Source: Datisca glomerata
Lineage: Eukaryota; Streptophyta; Magnoliopsida; Cucurbitales; Datiscaceae
Reading direction: 5' to 3'
DNA length: 64,000 nucleotides
Assembly: GCA_003255025.1 (NCBI GenBank)
Contig: QANY01008095.1
Location: 346,874 to 410,873 of the forward strand
Shown here: one piece after another, positions 32,104 through 43,870 of the stretch
Layout of the letters: every line of letters begins with the position of its first letter
Position numbering within the stretch: the first letter of the stretch is position 1
Made by a program: the position numbers and the translations under genes
The notes under the pieces: generated by a model
Seen by the model: only the letters and a program-made list of their open reading frames with translations
Told to the model about the DNA's origin: nothing
The model's database searches: none

Positions 32104-33072
32104 TTCTCCACTTTTACCATTATGTAAGTTTTCTCTTCTTCATTCTTACTCTCTTTTTCCCTCCTAACATCTTTTCTCTCTTAGTGGTTTTTTTCTTTTT
32201 TTGTTAGTCATGAGAGAAGAGAAAGTGTTTAATGTCATTGTCCCATTAGTTAGGAACCAAGACTAGTTCAACCGATTCATGAACCATCACCAAGATGCAT
32301 TCCATTCGAATACCATCTGCACCTTCAGGGACGCGATACCAAAATCTTCTAATTGTCATCCTCCCTACCATATTACTTTAGCTCATGTGCATGTAGCTTT
32401 AGGGATGAAGCTCCCATTTCCCCCTCTCTTGCAAGAATTTTTTAGTGCTTTCTTCCTCGCCCTTTCCTAGTATACCCCTAGTATGTATATGATCCTCTTA
32501 GGGATAGAAGTTTTAGACATGAGGCATAACCTCAAAATAGGTGTAGATGAAATTTGTGTCGTGTACATTATCAAGAAATGTGACACATCTTATTATTTGG
32601 CTTCTCATCTTAGCGAGAGTCAGGGAGGTTTAGTTACGGATCTCCCAATAGGGGATAATGGCTAGGAGAACGGGACCCTTCTGATTGGCGGGAACTAGGG
32701 TGGTGATGGCTGCAGGATCATCCCCAAGACCTGGGGATCTTTCGGTAAGTAGTCGGAGCTCTGGTTTCATTTTTCTCTCTTTTTTAATAGTAATGACCTT
32801 TTTTCTCTTTTTCATTTGTGTAGATAAGAACCTGAACAAAAGGTCTTTCCATCCCTAGAGTCATTTCTGCGTGACTGTCTGCTGCCTACAACTGCTGAGA
32901 ATGGGACTGAAAAGACCTTCACGATCCGAGCGTGTGTAATCAACGTCGCTTACGCCCCTGTTCCCATAGTCGAAGCTACTGCCCCCTCGTCTCTAACTTC
33001 ACAGATTCACCGAGCCATCCCCATTCCTACTTTCCACCACGTGGTAGTATCCGACCCTTCAGAATCATCTTG
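32104..33072 (+). pseudogene. Antisense extra ORF of the Tat element, N-terminal half kept (Transposase_28-like)
   Basis: Plus strand, opposite to pol. A 5' intron runs from a GTAAGT at 32124 to TTGTTAG at 32207, and the ATG follows at 32210. The frame has a TAG at codon 19 and another at 32469, but reads through ALGMKLPFPPLLQEFFSAFF, MYMILLGIEVLDMRHNL and DTSYYLASHLSESQGGLVTD. This is the pattern of the 'putative gypsy-type transposon' family (Pfam PF04195). A second intron, 32745-32823 (GTAAGT to TGTGTAG), follows. The next exon starts DKNLNKRSF and soon loses the frame. The coiled-coil C-terminal half is missing here but kept at 50.9-51.3 kb. Extra ORFs in antisense near the 3' LTR are known from Tat elements; their role is unknown. 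Confidence 0.72.
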
Positions 33073-33739
33073 CTGAAGTTACTCCTAAAGAAGGGTCTTA
33101 GTCTGCTTTGTATTTTGTTTGTGTGCTTTTAATTTCCTTATACTTGTAATTTTCTCACAGAAGATCATCTTGTAATTTTCCCGCATATTAATGAGAAGAT
33201 ATTTTCTGTCTTACTGCTTCTGTCCGTTTCCTTTTTATCAAGTTGGCATTTTTCCTTTTCTTACTGTGTGCTTTTCAATACTTAGATGATCCTTTGCTAC
33301 CATTTACTTTTTCCTTCTTGTTTCTTGTTCTTTTCCCAAACAGTTAGCAAAATTTTGCATACATCTTATGAACTCCCCCTCCCAAAGACTTATGCCCGTT
33401 TCATTGTTGTTATTAGTGATAAGGAAAACTGACACCAAGAATTTTACGTGAAAAATCCATCCGAGAAAAAAATCACGGGAAAATATTTACTATAATGCTC
33501 TTTACAACTTTAAACAAAGTATTTCTTTCGGCAAGCTGCATTCCACGGTTTTCGCAAATCTATTCCCTCTTCCATTTTCAAATGGTAGTATCCACTTCCA
33601 CCCACTCCACTGATGATGTACGACCCTTCCTACGTTGGTTTGAGATTTCCTTCTGTCTGAAAGATCTTTCTCAAGACCAGATCTCCCTCCTAAAATTCCT
33701 ATTTTTGTACTCTTTTCTGGAAGTAAGACTTTCTTTTTT
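33073..33739. other. Tat spacer between antisense ORF and integrase
   Basis: Non-coding. It carries a single copy (about 33365-33405) of the unit that is tandemly repeated at 52064-52447, and an ATTTTACGTG...CACGGGAAAA block (33440-33485) also found at 52490-52530. Confidence 0.6.
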
Positions 33740-34500
33740 ATTGTAATGGACCATTCAGATCAGGCCTGCTTCACATCGCTCTTCTAGTTCATCTAGGCTT
33801 TTCTGAGGAGTTCCTCATTCTGTTGGTCAATCAGTGCGGAAATCATAGTGGGGCTCCCAATTTCAACAGGAATTACTGTTTCTATTCCAAAAGCCAAAGC
33901 AAATGGCGTCTCTCCCAATGTTTTTCTTAGAATAGTTCTGTACGCCCATAATGTTGCCGATAGCTCTTATACACATCTTCTTTTTACTGACTTCATTCGT
34001 TTTTTCAAATTGTCAAGTATGATTTGGTTTGACCTTTCTACAACCATGTTCCACTGTGGATAGTAGGTAGTGGAGAATCGGTTAGTGGTCCTTAGCCCTT
34101 CGCAGAAGTTTTTAACCATATTTCTTGTCAACTGAAGTTCGTTGTCTAAAACAAGTATTTTTCCTATGCCGAATCAGCACACAATGTTCTTCCACAAAAA
34201 TCCCTTTACTTCTTCTTCCCGTATTCTTGCAAAGGCTTCAGTCTCAATCCACTTGGTGAAGTAGTCTGTTGCTACTAACATGAAACATTTCTGTGCAGAT
34301 GTCATTAGAAGCGGACCGACGATGTCAAGTGCCTATTGCATGAAGGGCCACAGACTTATTCCCGTTTTGAGTTCACCGGGAGCCATCTTAGAACATTGGG
34401 CAAAACGCCGACACTTACCACAACTATTTACATACTGTTTTGTGTCTTGATGCATTTTGGGCTAGTAATACCCTTCATTCAGAACTTTATGATTTTGGTC
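33740..34500 (-). pseudogene. Tat gypsy integrase remnant
   Basis: Minus strand, in order: zinc finger end (KMHQDTKQYVNSCGKCRRFA, about 34460), core first Asp in ALDIVGPL (about 34330) and VATDYFTKWIETEAFARI (about 34265), second Asp in KILVLDNELQLTRNM, catalytic Glu in NMVVERSNQIIL (about 34035). The C-terminal WAYRTILRKTLGETPFALAF follows (about 33930). TAG/TGA stops occur at former Trp or other positions. The plus-strand frames at 33495-34063 and 34336-34554 are shadows. Confidence 0.9.
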
Positions 34501-34759
34501 CCCTTAGCCCCATTCACTAGCCTCTATGAGGGATTTCAATGTGTTTCGGTCTAAGTGTCAACCAACGCATCAGGTTTAAAGGTTGCCATGAACTAACAAT
34601 TCGTCTATGAACATTCTTGCCTCACCACTTCCTTTACAATCTTTAGCTTCTTATGCAACTCGATGACTCAAAACGACATGATTCTCAATTTCTCTCATAC
34701 AAAAGAGGACCGTTAGGGCGGCTCTAAACCAATCCTCGTGCCACATAAAGTTTGCATTA

Positions 34760-35942
34760 GGGACCTTGTAAATGTTTCAATGTAAACGACCATTCCACCT
34801 AGTTTTTGGAAAAATAGATTTTTTGTTATTTTTTAAAAAATTATAACTCTTTATTAATGTGGAAAAAACAAGTTTCAAAAATAATAAACTTTTAAAATTT
34901 TTTAATTCCAATTTATAATTTATAATTTTTATAAAATTCACATTGTATTTAAATTATAAGTCATTATAAATTTAAACTACAATGATGCATGTATCATGCA
35001 TATATGACATTTTGATATTGACATATCCCTATTTCAATATGACATGTTATATGATGATGCGAGATTATTAATACAACATCAATTCAAACCCTTTTGGCTC
35101 ATTTCTAATTGCAATCCATAAAAAAAATAAGTTACAATAAATTAAATACTAGTCTTCATGGCGTTTGTACTTGTCTCATTGTCATTCAGAAAGTCCCACC
35201 AATTTTGTAACTCTTTACAACAGTGCAGTCACATTGCCAAGCTTTGATCAAAATCCTTTAATTAAAGAAATTATTTTCCTAATTAAATAATCCCATTAAA
35301 TATCTTTTTTAAAATTCAAAACTCAAAAGATAAAAATATAAAATAGTTAATTATCTTTTGAGTTCAAAATTGAAAAGATAAAAAGATAAAATTGATAATT
35401 ATCTTTTCAATTTTAAGTATCTATTATCCAATAAAAATTCAAATTTAAATTTTAAAATTTAAAAGATAAACGATACGATAAAGGTTTTCGCAAAATATCA
35501 CAGGGCTTCCTAAACCCTAATTGTTATCGCCTAGGGTTTCACAAACCCTAGTCATCATGTAGGGTCACAACAGAAAGTGGTGGGGCAGGAGGCGGGGCAA
35601 TACGGCAGCGGAAGCGACGTCCGACAATGACGGCGGCAGCGACAATGAAGGTTTTCGACGGTGACTTTCCGAGGCGGCGACGGATTATATGGAATTTACA
35701 AAAATACAAATTTTACAAGAAAATATATTACTTAAAATTCTATGCCTCAATTTCGGTGTACATTAATTCAAAAATTAAAACTGAAATGCCTAGAGTCAAT
35801 AGATCGAGATCCATTCGTAAACCACATTCAAAACTATTTTGAATCAACCATACAAAATAATATCACAATATCACAATATCCAACGATACATAAATTTAAA
35901 AATAAATATGCACAATCAAGAGTCTAAGGCTCTGATACTAAT
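34760..35942 (-). other. Copia leader plus AT-rich sequence
   Basis: 35500-35942 follows the copia primer-binding site and looks like its 5' leader: CCTAGGGTTTC repeats near 35530 and a GGCGGCGAC-rich stretch near 35590-35690 that breaks the local AT bias. 34760-35500 is AT-rich with no gene or second LTR. The RNase H of the surrounding Tat element should lie in this interval but is absent. Confidence 0.5.
35930..35942 (-). promoter_or_regulatory. Copia primer-binding site
   Basis: The minus strand reads TAGTATCAGAGCC immediately after the LTR end, one G-to-A change from the initiator tRNA-Met complement. It orients the neighbouring LTR as the 5' LTR. Confidence 0.75.
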
Positions 35943-37794
35943 TATTAGATCGATTTTTAAAATTTGAGGAAAAATCAATGAACAATGAATGGTCAGTGAG
36001 CCGAAAATTAAAAAAATTTCACATCAACCATGTAATCATATTAATTATTAAAATCATACTTAAAATTATGCATACTTAGTTAAACATATTCAATAGAGGT
36101 AGACACGATTTATACCATATGTCGGTATCGGAGAATTTTGATTAAGTGGAATCCTATTAATTGTCTTTGTGTTCTTCATGCTTCATAGAATTCGATTCAG
36201 CATTCACCCAATAACCACTCGTAGGATTCAGAAGTATATCTCAATCGGATGTTGATCAGGAATTACGTATGGAATCTCAAAATAACTGGAGAAGAAAAAT
36301 CATATCTTCTCCTCTGTGTATTTCGGCGGCAACTAGGGGGACAAAGAGAAACTGTGTTTTCTCTACTCTGTGTAGTCACACATTATATAACTTGGCCAAT
36401 TATTCGATAAAATGAATCATTTAATAAAACATGATGAACTGTATGAAACAATTTACGTTATGTCTTTCTTATTCATATTCAATAAAAAAGAGTTAAGGAA
36501 ATAATAAATAGAGGGGTAAATGGTAATTTTATATCCCACTCTTGTTACTGATATTCAAGAAGGGTAATATGTTAAAATATTCTGTGAACCATAAAATAAA
36601 AGTATTTATTTACACCAACAAAAGATGTAGTGTGCATGAAACGAAAGTTTACTCGGCATCGGACCTATAGTGAAGTCATACAATATCACGATTCAATTGG
36701 TTGAGAATTTATGAAGATAAATTTTCTGAGTATTTGAGTCCTATAGTTTTATTCATGTGGGTTCATTCGGTCTTAGTCGTAGCTCATAAGGACAGAAATG
36801 AAAAACAACACCAGTTGGACCAAAAACGTGTTTTGGATCAAAGTATATTTCTCGAACCCATATGTGATGGGTGTTGCCTTTTAATTAGTGAAGAGCAAGT
36901 AATTAATGTTCAAAATAATTAATTTTTTTATTTTCTAATTATTAGATAATTAGTAAATAAAAGAAATTAACTAATTAATTGATGGAGATCAATTTAATTT
37001 ATCAATTTCCAATGATGAATTTGGACACAACATTGACTCTAGAGAGATATGAAATTTTCTGTAAGAACAAATATTATGAGGTGAATTTTTGGTAATTTAA
37101 CATATATGGGTATATGTGTAGATTCTGTAATTATTATATAAGGGATGGCAATGAGTTGCATCCTTAACAATTAATTCACACATCCATCAATAAAGCATAA
37201 GGTGATATTGTTGCATTTGTAATCTCGTCACAAATTTTCATATATCTGAATCACGCAACTCCAACATAGTTGAATGACAATCCCAACAGTCAATGTATTG
37301 TCCGGTAATTCGAACTCACTCTTTTGGCGTATCAAAAATTGTAACTACCTAGGTCAAGTTTGATTAAAGTAATTACGAAAATACCTTTAAGGTGTAAACA
37401 AATAGATTTAGAGCTAAATAAATGGCTTTTCTCTAAACAATTTATTATTGGTCTATTCAAAATGTTGCACAACATATCTAGGTTAATCGTTAGATTCTCC
37501 ACTCTCATGCCCTAAGATCGGCATCTTTTGGTTTAACCTAACAGTCATAATCGAACTCGGCCCAGTTGATCCTAAGCAAACGAACTATTTCGGAAGAATT
37601 TGTCTAGAAGACTCATCTATCTTTACTTTTCTTACCTTGACAAGAGTTCCAGGACTTGAGTAAATTATAAACACACTTTAATTAATAAAAAAAATTTCAT
37701 TCATTCATTAAATTCAGTAATATAATATGTCAGAGAAATAACTAAATAATCATAAATAGTTGTTACACCCTATTTTATGGACATAATTCTAACA
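35943..37794 (-). mobile_element. Long copia LTR, copy 2 (5' LTR)
   Basis: 1,852 bp. On the minus strand it starts TGTTAGAATTATGTCC at 37794 and ends near 35943, where the primer-binding site follows. Collinear with the copy at 13345-15058. It is inserted in the RT of the Tat element (similarity to RT stops at about 37800). No matching 3' LTR is seen on the other side, so the element was truncated. The plus-strand 73-codon frame at 36701-36922 is inside the LTR and not a gene. Confidence 0.85.
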
Positions 37795-37799
37795 CACAG

Positions 37800-38780
37800 T
37801 TCTTGGGATTTCCTGGATTTCGTAGCTTTTCAATATGCTTAGTAGGTTCTTTGCTCATTATAGGTAGCTTACTTAGTTAATCATAGAATAGAATCACAGA
37901 ATATTTTTATAACTGTGACCTCGTATTCCTGTAACAATGATTCACTTGGTCTGGATTCACTTCGATTCCCCGCTGTGTCACCAGAAGTCCGAGGAACTTT
38001 CCTGCAACTACTCTAAACGTGCATTTTTTCTAGATTCAACTTCATGGAGTTTTTTCTTAGAACTGAAAAACCTTCTTCGAGATCTTGAATTTGGTCTCCT
38101 CATTTCTCGCTTTTGACCAACATGTCATCAATGTAGACTTCCATATTTTTCCCGATTTGTTCATGGAAGACTTTGTTCACCAAGTTTTGATAAGTTGCAC
38201 CTGCGTTTTTCAAGCTAGTAGCCATACCTTAATAACAATGGATACCATATTCAGTAATGAAGAAAGTATTTTCTTGATCAAGTTGAAACATTTTCACCTG
38301 ATTGTATCTGTAGTACGCGTCCATGAAGTTGAGAAGTTCGTGTCCCAAAATTACGTCGACCATCTGATCTATCCTTAACAACGGGTAATCATCTTTGGGG
38401 CATGATTTATTCAAGTCAGTGAAGTCCACACATATTCCCCATTTACCACTTCTCTTCCGTACCATTACCACATCGACCAGCCACTTCGGTAATCGACTTC
38501 TCAAATGAAACCAACCACTAAGAGCTTTTCGACTACTTCCTTGACTGCCTTATTCCGTTCTGGTGCAAATCTTCTCTTCTGCTGCTTTATTGGCTTCACA
38601 ATTGGATTCGTATTCATCTTATGACAGATAATTTCATTGGGATTGCCCAGCATCTTACGACAGATAAGTACCATTACCACGTCTTTATTTTCCCACAGAT
38701 ATTTTACCAATATTTCTTTTTCAACTTTTTCGAGGCGGGTCCCAACTTTCGTCATCTTCCGGGATCCTTCTTCCAAGCAT
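37800..38780 (-). pseudogene. Tat gypsy reverse transcriptase
   Basis: The minus-strand open frame 38776-38501 (IICHKMNTNPIVKPIKQQKR, ERNKAVKEVVEKLL) leads in a second frame, 38504-38229, to LPKWLVDVVMVRKRSGKW and CVDFTDLNKSCPKDDYPL, with MDAYYRYNQVKMF following. Beyond a stop, the palm continues at about 38215-38080 with ATSLKNAGATYQNLVNKVF and an intact catalytic box MEVYIDDMLVKS. LGLLVTQRGIEVNPDQV follows in another frame. The match ends where the copia LTR begins. Confidence 0.92.
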
Positions 38781-38865
38781 ACAAGTTTTATTTCTTCCCA
38801 TGCCTCGAACCTCAGGCCATCTTGCCCATCTTCCTATGATTTCTATAAATCTATGGGCCATTTCC

Positions 38866-39393
38866 TTATTCTTTTCTATAGCATTTCTCTTGATGAACTC
38901 TAGAGTAGTCACGAGCAGATGTGAGCAACGACTTAATCTCATCTTCAGTAAGTGGTAGAAAGTTGAAGGGAGAACTTTCATTTTTGTGGAGCCAGGTTCT
39001 CCTTAGGATAGCATTGTATGGGGAAGACGTGTTCAGTATCGTGAACTCGTTCATGCAGTTTAAATGTCCTGCATTCACCGGGAGAACGATGTTTCCTTCT
39101 GATTAACTGATGGCTCCCTTGAAGCCTATCATCGGCTGTGAAGTTCCTTGCAGCTCATGTTCTCTCATTTACATTTTTTCCAAGGTTTCCTGATATAGAA
39201 TGTTCATAGCGCTCCCATCATCAACTAAGACTCTCCTTAGTAAGCAGTTGCTAACTTGTATTGAAATGACAAGAGCATCATTGTGATGCCCATCGTGCTT
39301 CAAATCTGGATCATCAAATACCAGCGGCATATTTCGGCTGACACTTGGGGATCCTTCTAGGCACTTTTTCAGCATCAACTTTTTACAATACAT
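38866..39393 (-). pseudogene. Tat gypsy protease region
   Basis: The frame 39393-39169 has HNDALVISIQVSNCLLRRVL and the protease active site VLVDDGSAMNILYQ, where the usual D-[ST]-G reads D-D-G-S. Downstream, in shifted frames, are FTILNTSSPYNAILRRTWLH (39078-38866) and MKVLPSTFYHLL (38981-), which are conserved in the protease-RT linker of Tat elements. Confidence 0.82.
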
Positions 39394-39399
39394 CTTCTT

Positions 39400-40905
39400 C
39401 TCCTTCCTTGTTGTCCCTTCATGCTATGTAAGCATAATAACTGTGTCGATGATATGGAGAGGTTCTTTCCCATTGTCGTGCTTGTATTCCATGTGATTGT
39501 CCTTGTCAACTTCCTATTTCTGCTAATCTTTCTTCACGAATTGATGGAGGTACACTTTTTTATCAGTTGTTCGATGTAGTCTTTAAGTTGAAAACAGTTC
39601 CTTGTGTAATTCTCGCTGCTGCTGTGAAAGGAGTAGTAGTTATCATTATCCTTACAGCTTGGCTCTTTTGTGACTGGAGCTGGCCTCTTCAATCAAGGCT
39701 TATCTTTGATCATGTCTAGGATTTGGTTTACCACAATGGTCAATAGTGTGATGTCCCTTGGCTGTACTCTGTCAGAGTCCCATCTTTGGTACCCTATTCT
39801 TTCCTGCTTGTTATTCCTTCCATCTTCTCTTTCAACTTCGTCAGACTTTTTCCTTTCAGGTCTTAGACTTGTTTCTTGACCCCTCAGTCTTCCGTTTAGT
39901 CGCTTTCAGCATGCTTCATTTCTCCTCTTCTAGATTGATGTAGGTTTGAACCCGTTAAAAGGTTTCTACCATGGACAGTGGTTTTATCTTGTATATATCT
40001 TTGAACATGGGTGAGTTTGGGCTTAACCCCCACCTGAGGGCCAGTCTGTAGCTCAATCATCATAATTTTTTACTTTTGCAATTTCATTCTTAAATATATG
40101 GGTGTATTCCCGTAGTGACTCCCCTCTCTTGGAGGAAATAATCAAAAGATACTTTGTGTCTTTTATGGTTGTTCGATAGGTAGAGTATTGTTCTAGGAAG
40201 ACATAGGACGTAACAACAAAATTAGTAATTGAATGCACAAGGAGGGAATAATACTATTTTAGTGCGGTTCAGTCCAGGCTGGTGAGAAACCTCATGCACA
40301 TCAATTTGTCATCATGCTCATATAGCGTCATTACTTGTCACTACCGAAGGTGATCTACGTGATCTTGTTTCCCCTCGTAACATTTAAATTTGGGGGCCAC
40401 AAACTTTTTGGATACAAGTGCCGTCAGGATTTTGGGGCTAAACGAAGTACGGGTGAGGGATTCGAGGTCGGTCTTCCTCGTACTTCCCAGGTTTCTCATC
40501 TCCATCATTTTCCACTCTAGTAATTGTTCCACCGCTTCTTTCATTATGACCCGAGACTGACGAGCTTCTCCCATAGCCTCTTTCACATGGTTTTGGGATT
40601 GGACTTCTACTTCCGCCCGTTGAATGTTTCTATTATTCTCGTGGTTCTCTTGCCTTACGTCTTGTCCGTTTCCCCCTGAGTGGATTTCTCGTTCTTCGCT
40701 ATTCATCATTTGACTTACTTCAACACGTGTCATTGCCAGCTCTTATTGAAGCCTGTTGATTTGGTCCTGCACAATCTACCATGCATTGCGCAGCGCCTCC
40801 GTGTTCCTTCTTTTCATTTCTTGCATCTCGTTTAAGATTGTCTGTAGCATTTATGTTGATGGAGTTTGTTGATCCACATGATCATCCCATTCGATCTGCT
40901 TCTAG
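39400..40905 (-). pseudogene. Tat gypsy gag
   Basis: N-terminus at about 40905 (PRSRSNG), then 40733-40341 ending APKFKCYEGKQDHVDHLR. Two stops and YEHDDKLMCMRFLTSLD follow. The gag core lies at 40238-40053 (YLLIISSKRGESLREYTHIF). Near 39600-39540 a Tat gag signature is visible: YYSFHSSSENYTRNCFQLKD, the degenerate zinc-binding and linker motif of this lineage. Several frameshifts. The plus-strand frames in this region are shadows. Confidence 0.8.
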
Positions 40906-40949
40906 GCATAATTGTTTCTAGGGTAAGCTTCTCCAGCTTTTCTCTTAGC

Positions 40950-41375
40950 TCTCAATCAAAGCACCAAAATGTAAAAGAATTTTTCCTCTACACGAGTAAG
41001 ATTTATGAAGAAAGGCGAGAGAGAGGTAAATGCTCTGGGTGTGTTCTTTGTTGGATTGGATCCCCCATTTATTACATGAGCCTTTATATATATAGGCCTT
41101 AGTAATAATAATAACAGTAGAAAATGGGGAGAATGATCACCCTCCCCCTATGTTTTCGAGAGTCTCCTCATGCCCCTAGGACCGCTCCCATACTTATGGG
41201 ATTTTTTTCAGGTTTGGGCTCTCATGCTTTTCATGTTCCCTTTAACTACCATATTGTCTTGTCTTTCAACTGCTGAATTAATCATAACTGCACGATCCTG
41301 ATCTCCTTCTTCCAGTTCTCGCATGGTGGAGATCTTCTCATCGACGTGGCATAGTGGGGGTTTTGCACCTGTTCA
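40950..41375 (-). mobile_element. Tat gypsy 5' LTR with primer-binding site
   Basis: The LTR is 40970-41375 (TGTAAAAGAAT to CCTGTTCA on the plus strand). On its left, minus strand, TTTTGGTGCTTTGATTGAG (about 40950-40968) is the primer-site region typical of Tat elements. Right of 41375 is unrelated flank (ACGACG...). Diverged from the LTR at 31129-31570, which suggests an old insertion or recombination between non-identical copies. Confidence 0.82.
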
Positions 41376-42020
41376 ACGACGTGATTATGATACAAGTGAT
41401 TAAAATAGATTTCATTAGCAAAGAAAGTACATTAATTTTATAGTAGAAGTGGTTTAGAAAGTATAAGAGATAGTTAAACAAAAACATTTCCAAAAAAGAT
41501 AACTAAAGTTTAAATAAAAGTCGGCCCCATTTTGTGAGAGAAAAAAAAATAGTATGGATCCTTTGTGAAATCAAAACAAAAGAAAGACATAAAGTTTTAG
41601 GTTCAATTAGGGAATTAGACCACTATACAAAAATAAGGAAAGAATAGCCCCTCCTCAATTATTGCTACATTTAGCTAGGAAATAATGTTTCAATAACAAT
41701 TGTGATGAACTACGTTTTAACATCGAGGGTCAAGTTATCAAATTTGGACTTAAGAATTTTGAATAGATAACGGGTCTGAATTGTGGACCTTAGCCTTCGA
41801 TCGACAAAGAGTCATTACCCGAGGGTAGTTTGTTAGATGAATTTAGATATGCAAATCAAGATTGCATTAGATCGATGTTTGGGGAGAGCCTTATGTGCTC
41901 TTTTAATGCATTTAGATATGCAAATCAAGACTTGAAAATTAAATTGGCAATTTTTCTTTTTGTTTGGAAAACATTCTAGTTAAGAAATTAATAAAAATAA
42001 TTTGAAAAACATTAATGAGA
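41376..42020. other. Non-coding stretch
   Basis: AT-rich flank, no gene or repeat recognised. Confidence 0.4.
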
Positions 42021-42896
42021 GAGACAAAAGAGAGTCTCACATCTCTCTAGAACCTTCTCCTTTCTTCAAACCCTAGTCACCGAGTTTCTCAGTTAGTTTT
42101 TTACGGTGAGCCTAGCCCTAAGCTCTGTTGAGCTTGGGTTGGGCTTCATCTACTCTCTGGTTATCATCCTGAAGTCGTCAGTGGGTTTCATCCGGGGTCC
42201 GGTGAGGCATAGGTTCTACCTTGAATCTATTTCTCCTTCCCTCTTCACAATTTAGTCGCATGGGAATAAGCGAAAGAGGCGGTTGCTTTCGGTGGTGCAG
42301 TAGATCTAGAGTTTTGTCTTAGATCTGACTCCTCCTTCAGCGTGTTTTAGCATCACCAGTTTCAGAAGTTTTCATGACTGGTTCATCATCACCGATATCT
42401 ATAACTGGTGGTCGCCGGTTTCCCTATTGGGTTTCGTCTCAGATTTAAGCAGAAGAAGGTTTTGACATTGATCGAAGAGTGGCTGCTCCATGTTTGCCGA
42501 CCAGTTCCCCCTACTTTTGAATCTTGTGGTTATGCTCAGTGTCTTTTTCTCATCACTGATAGTCCAATACGTCTAGAGAGATATCCAGTTCTTAGGAGAG
42601 TGATGTACGAGTTTTCTAAGCTGTACCAGGCGAGTTGTAGTCTCCTGGGATTCAACCATCGTCAAGGGTTTCCCATCGAGGTCTCTCGTATTGGTTGTTT
42701 TGAGGATCGATCTCTGTTTCGATCTTGGTTTTGGATGTCTAGTATATGTGTTTTAATGTTTGCTTTGTGTTGGTTAGCGGTACCTTGATGTAGCTTGGGA
42801 ACCCCCCTTGAGGGTCTGTTTGGTTGTCTCCTAGGGTATGCCCCTTGTAGCTCATGTTTGATTATTTAATATATTTGGCCTTCGTCTAAAAAAAGT
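42021..42896 (+). mobile_element. LINE-like retroposon fragment with A-tail
   Basis: Ends in TTTAATATATTTGGCCTTCGTCTAAAAAAA, typical of the 3' untranslated end of plant L1-type LINEs. Upstream sequence is more GC-rich than the flanks and has CTTCTCC...AAACCCTAGTCACC, which looks like a LINE 5' leader, so it may be an internally deleted copy. The 126-codon frame at 42408-42788 lacks any domain. Confidence 0.4.
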
Positions 42897-43240
42897 TCAA
42901 AAATCTAAAGGCCATGAAGTCCGTCTCTACTAGAAGTCGAATCGTACTTAAATAATATGACCTAGATATATGTTATAGACGTATAGTTGGCTTGAAAACG
43001 TTTCTCTTACATAATGTACATGTATACTATTATTTTATTCAACATGCAACACAAAATTTAGAAATAAGAAAAATCCAAAACAGTGCATATGCCTCTATTC
43101 AAAGAATAACATTCAATCCCTCTCATTTAGTTTTCTGGTTTCCTAGAACCTTCACAAAGAATTGTAAAGGTGCTTAGAGATTTCAGAGTCTACACATAAG
43201 GACGTAGTAGAATCCATCACTGATCACTTATTAATGAGAT
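42897..43240. other. Non-coding stretch
   Basis: Nothing recognised. Confidence 0.4.
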
Positions 43241-43870
43241 GCATATTTTAGCTCTTTATAGTTAAGAAAACATTTTACTTGGTTTTCTTGTATCCAATCT
43301 TCTCGCAATAGAAGCACTTCCCATTAGAGCTTGTTGTATCTTTCTTACTTTAAGTCAACTCTATTTTGACATCTTTATCTTCTTCATCTTATTTGGGCGA
43401 AGCTTAAACCTAAGAGAAGTGGATTGGGTCACGTTTAACGTAAATTGTGTCATAAGATTCTCTTAGCTATATAAAGTTCCTAGCTCAGTTCCGCCCGATT
43501 GAACATTTCTGCAAGTGCCATTATTAGTCATGAACTGATATAATGAATATACTTAGGTATCCAAGACTATATCGAACTGGGTTTCCCCATCAATTTTAGC
43601 TATAAGAATCTTTGTCTCGTTTTGAAATCCACCAACCATAATGATATAGTCATTAATCAGAGTTTTCATTATCATCTTAGTGTTCAAAATTACTCTCTCT
43701 AGAAATCTCCTTGGAGATTAGTAATTATATCAGCTTTGATGGAGATTTAATTTACTAAAGTTCTAACATATTTGTCATGCAATGACCGTTTGAAACATGC
43801 AGCTAAAATTCAATCTATCTTCATAGCCAGTATTAATTTATTCTCCTGAGTATAACTCTAAAAAATATAA
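43241..43870 (-). pseudogene. Copia gag remnant with broken zinc knuckle
   Basis: The minus strand at about 43345-43270 reads KKDTTSSNGKCFYCEKIGYKKTK and then a stop. It has the first two Cys of a CCHC knuckle in the copia gag context, with the His replaced by Tyr and the last Cys lost. Upstream, on the same strand, are several short frames of gag-like composition with stops. Low certainty beyond the knuckle. Confidence 0.35.

Larger units (their letters stand above)
31129..41375 (-). mobile_element. Tat-type Ty3/gypsy retrotransposon with nested copia
   Basis: Minus-strand order: LTR, primer site, gag, protease, RT, [copia 5' LTR and leader], integrase, spacer, antisense ORF, polypurine tract, LTR. 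RNase H is missing at the copia insertion. The left LTR is followed by a second primer site and gag start, so this is one and a fraction copies in tandem sharing an LTR. Non-functional. Confidence 0.85.

Noticed and set aside
42408..42788. 126-codon plus-strand frame
   Set aside because: Falls in the LINE-like untranslated end; no domain recognised.
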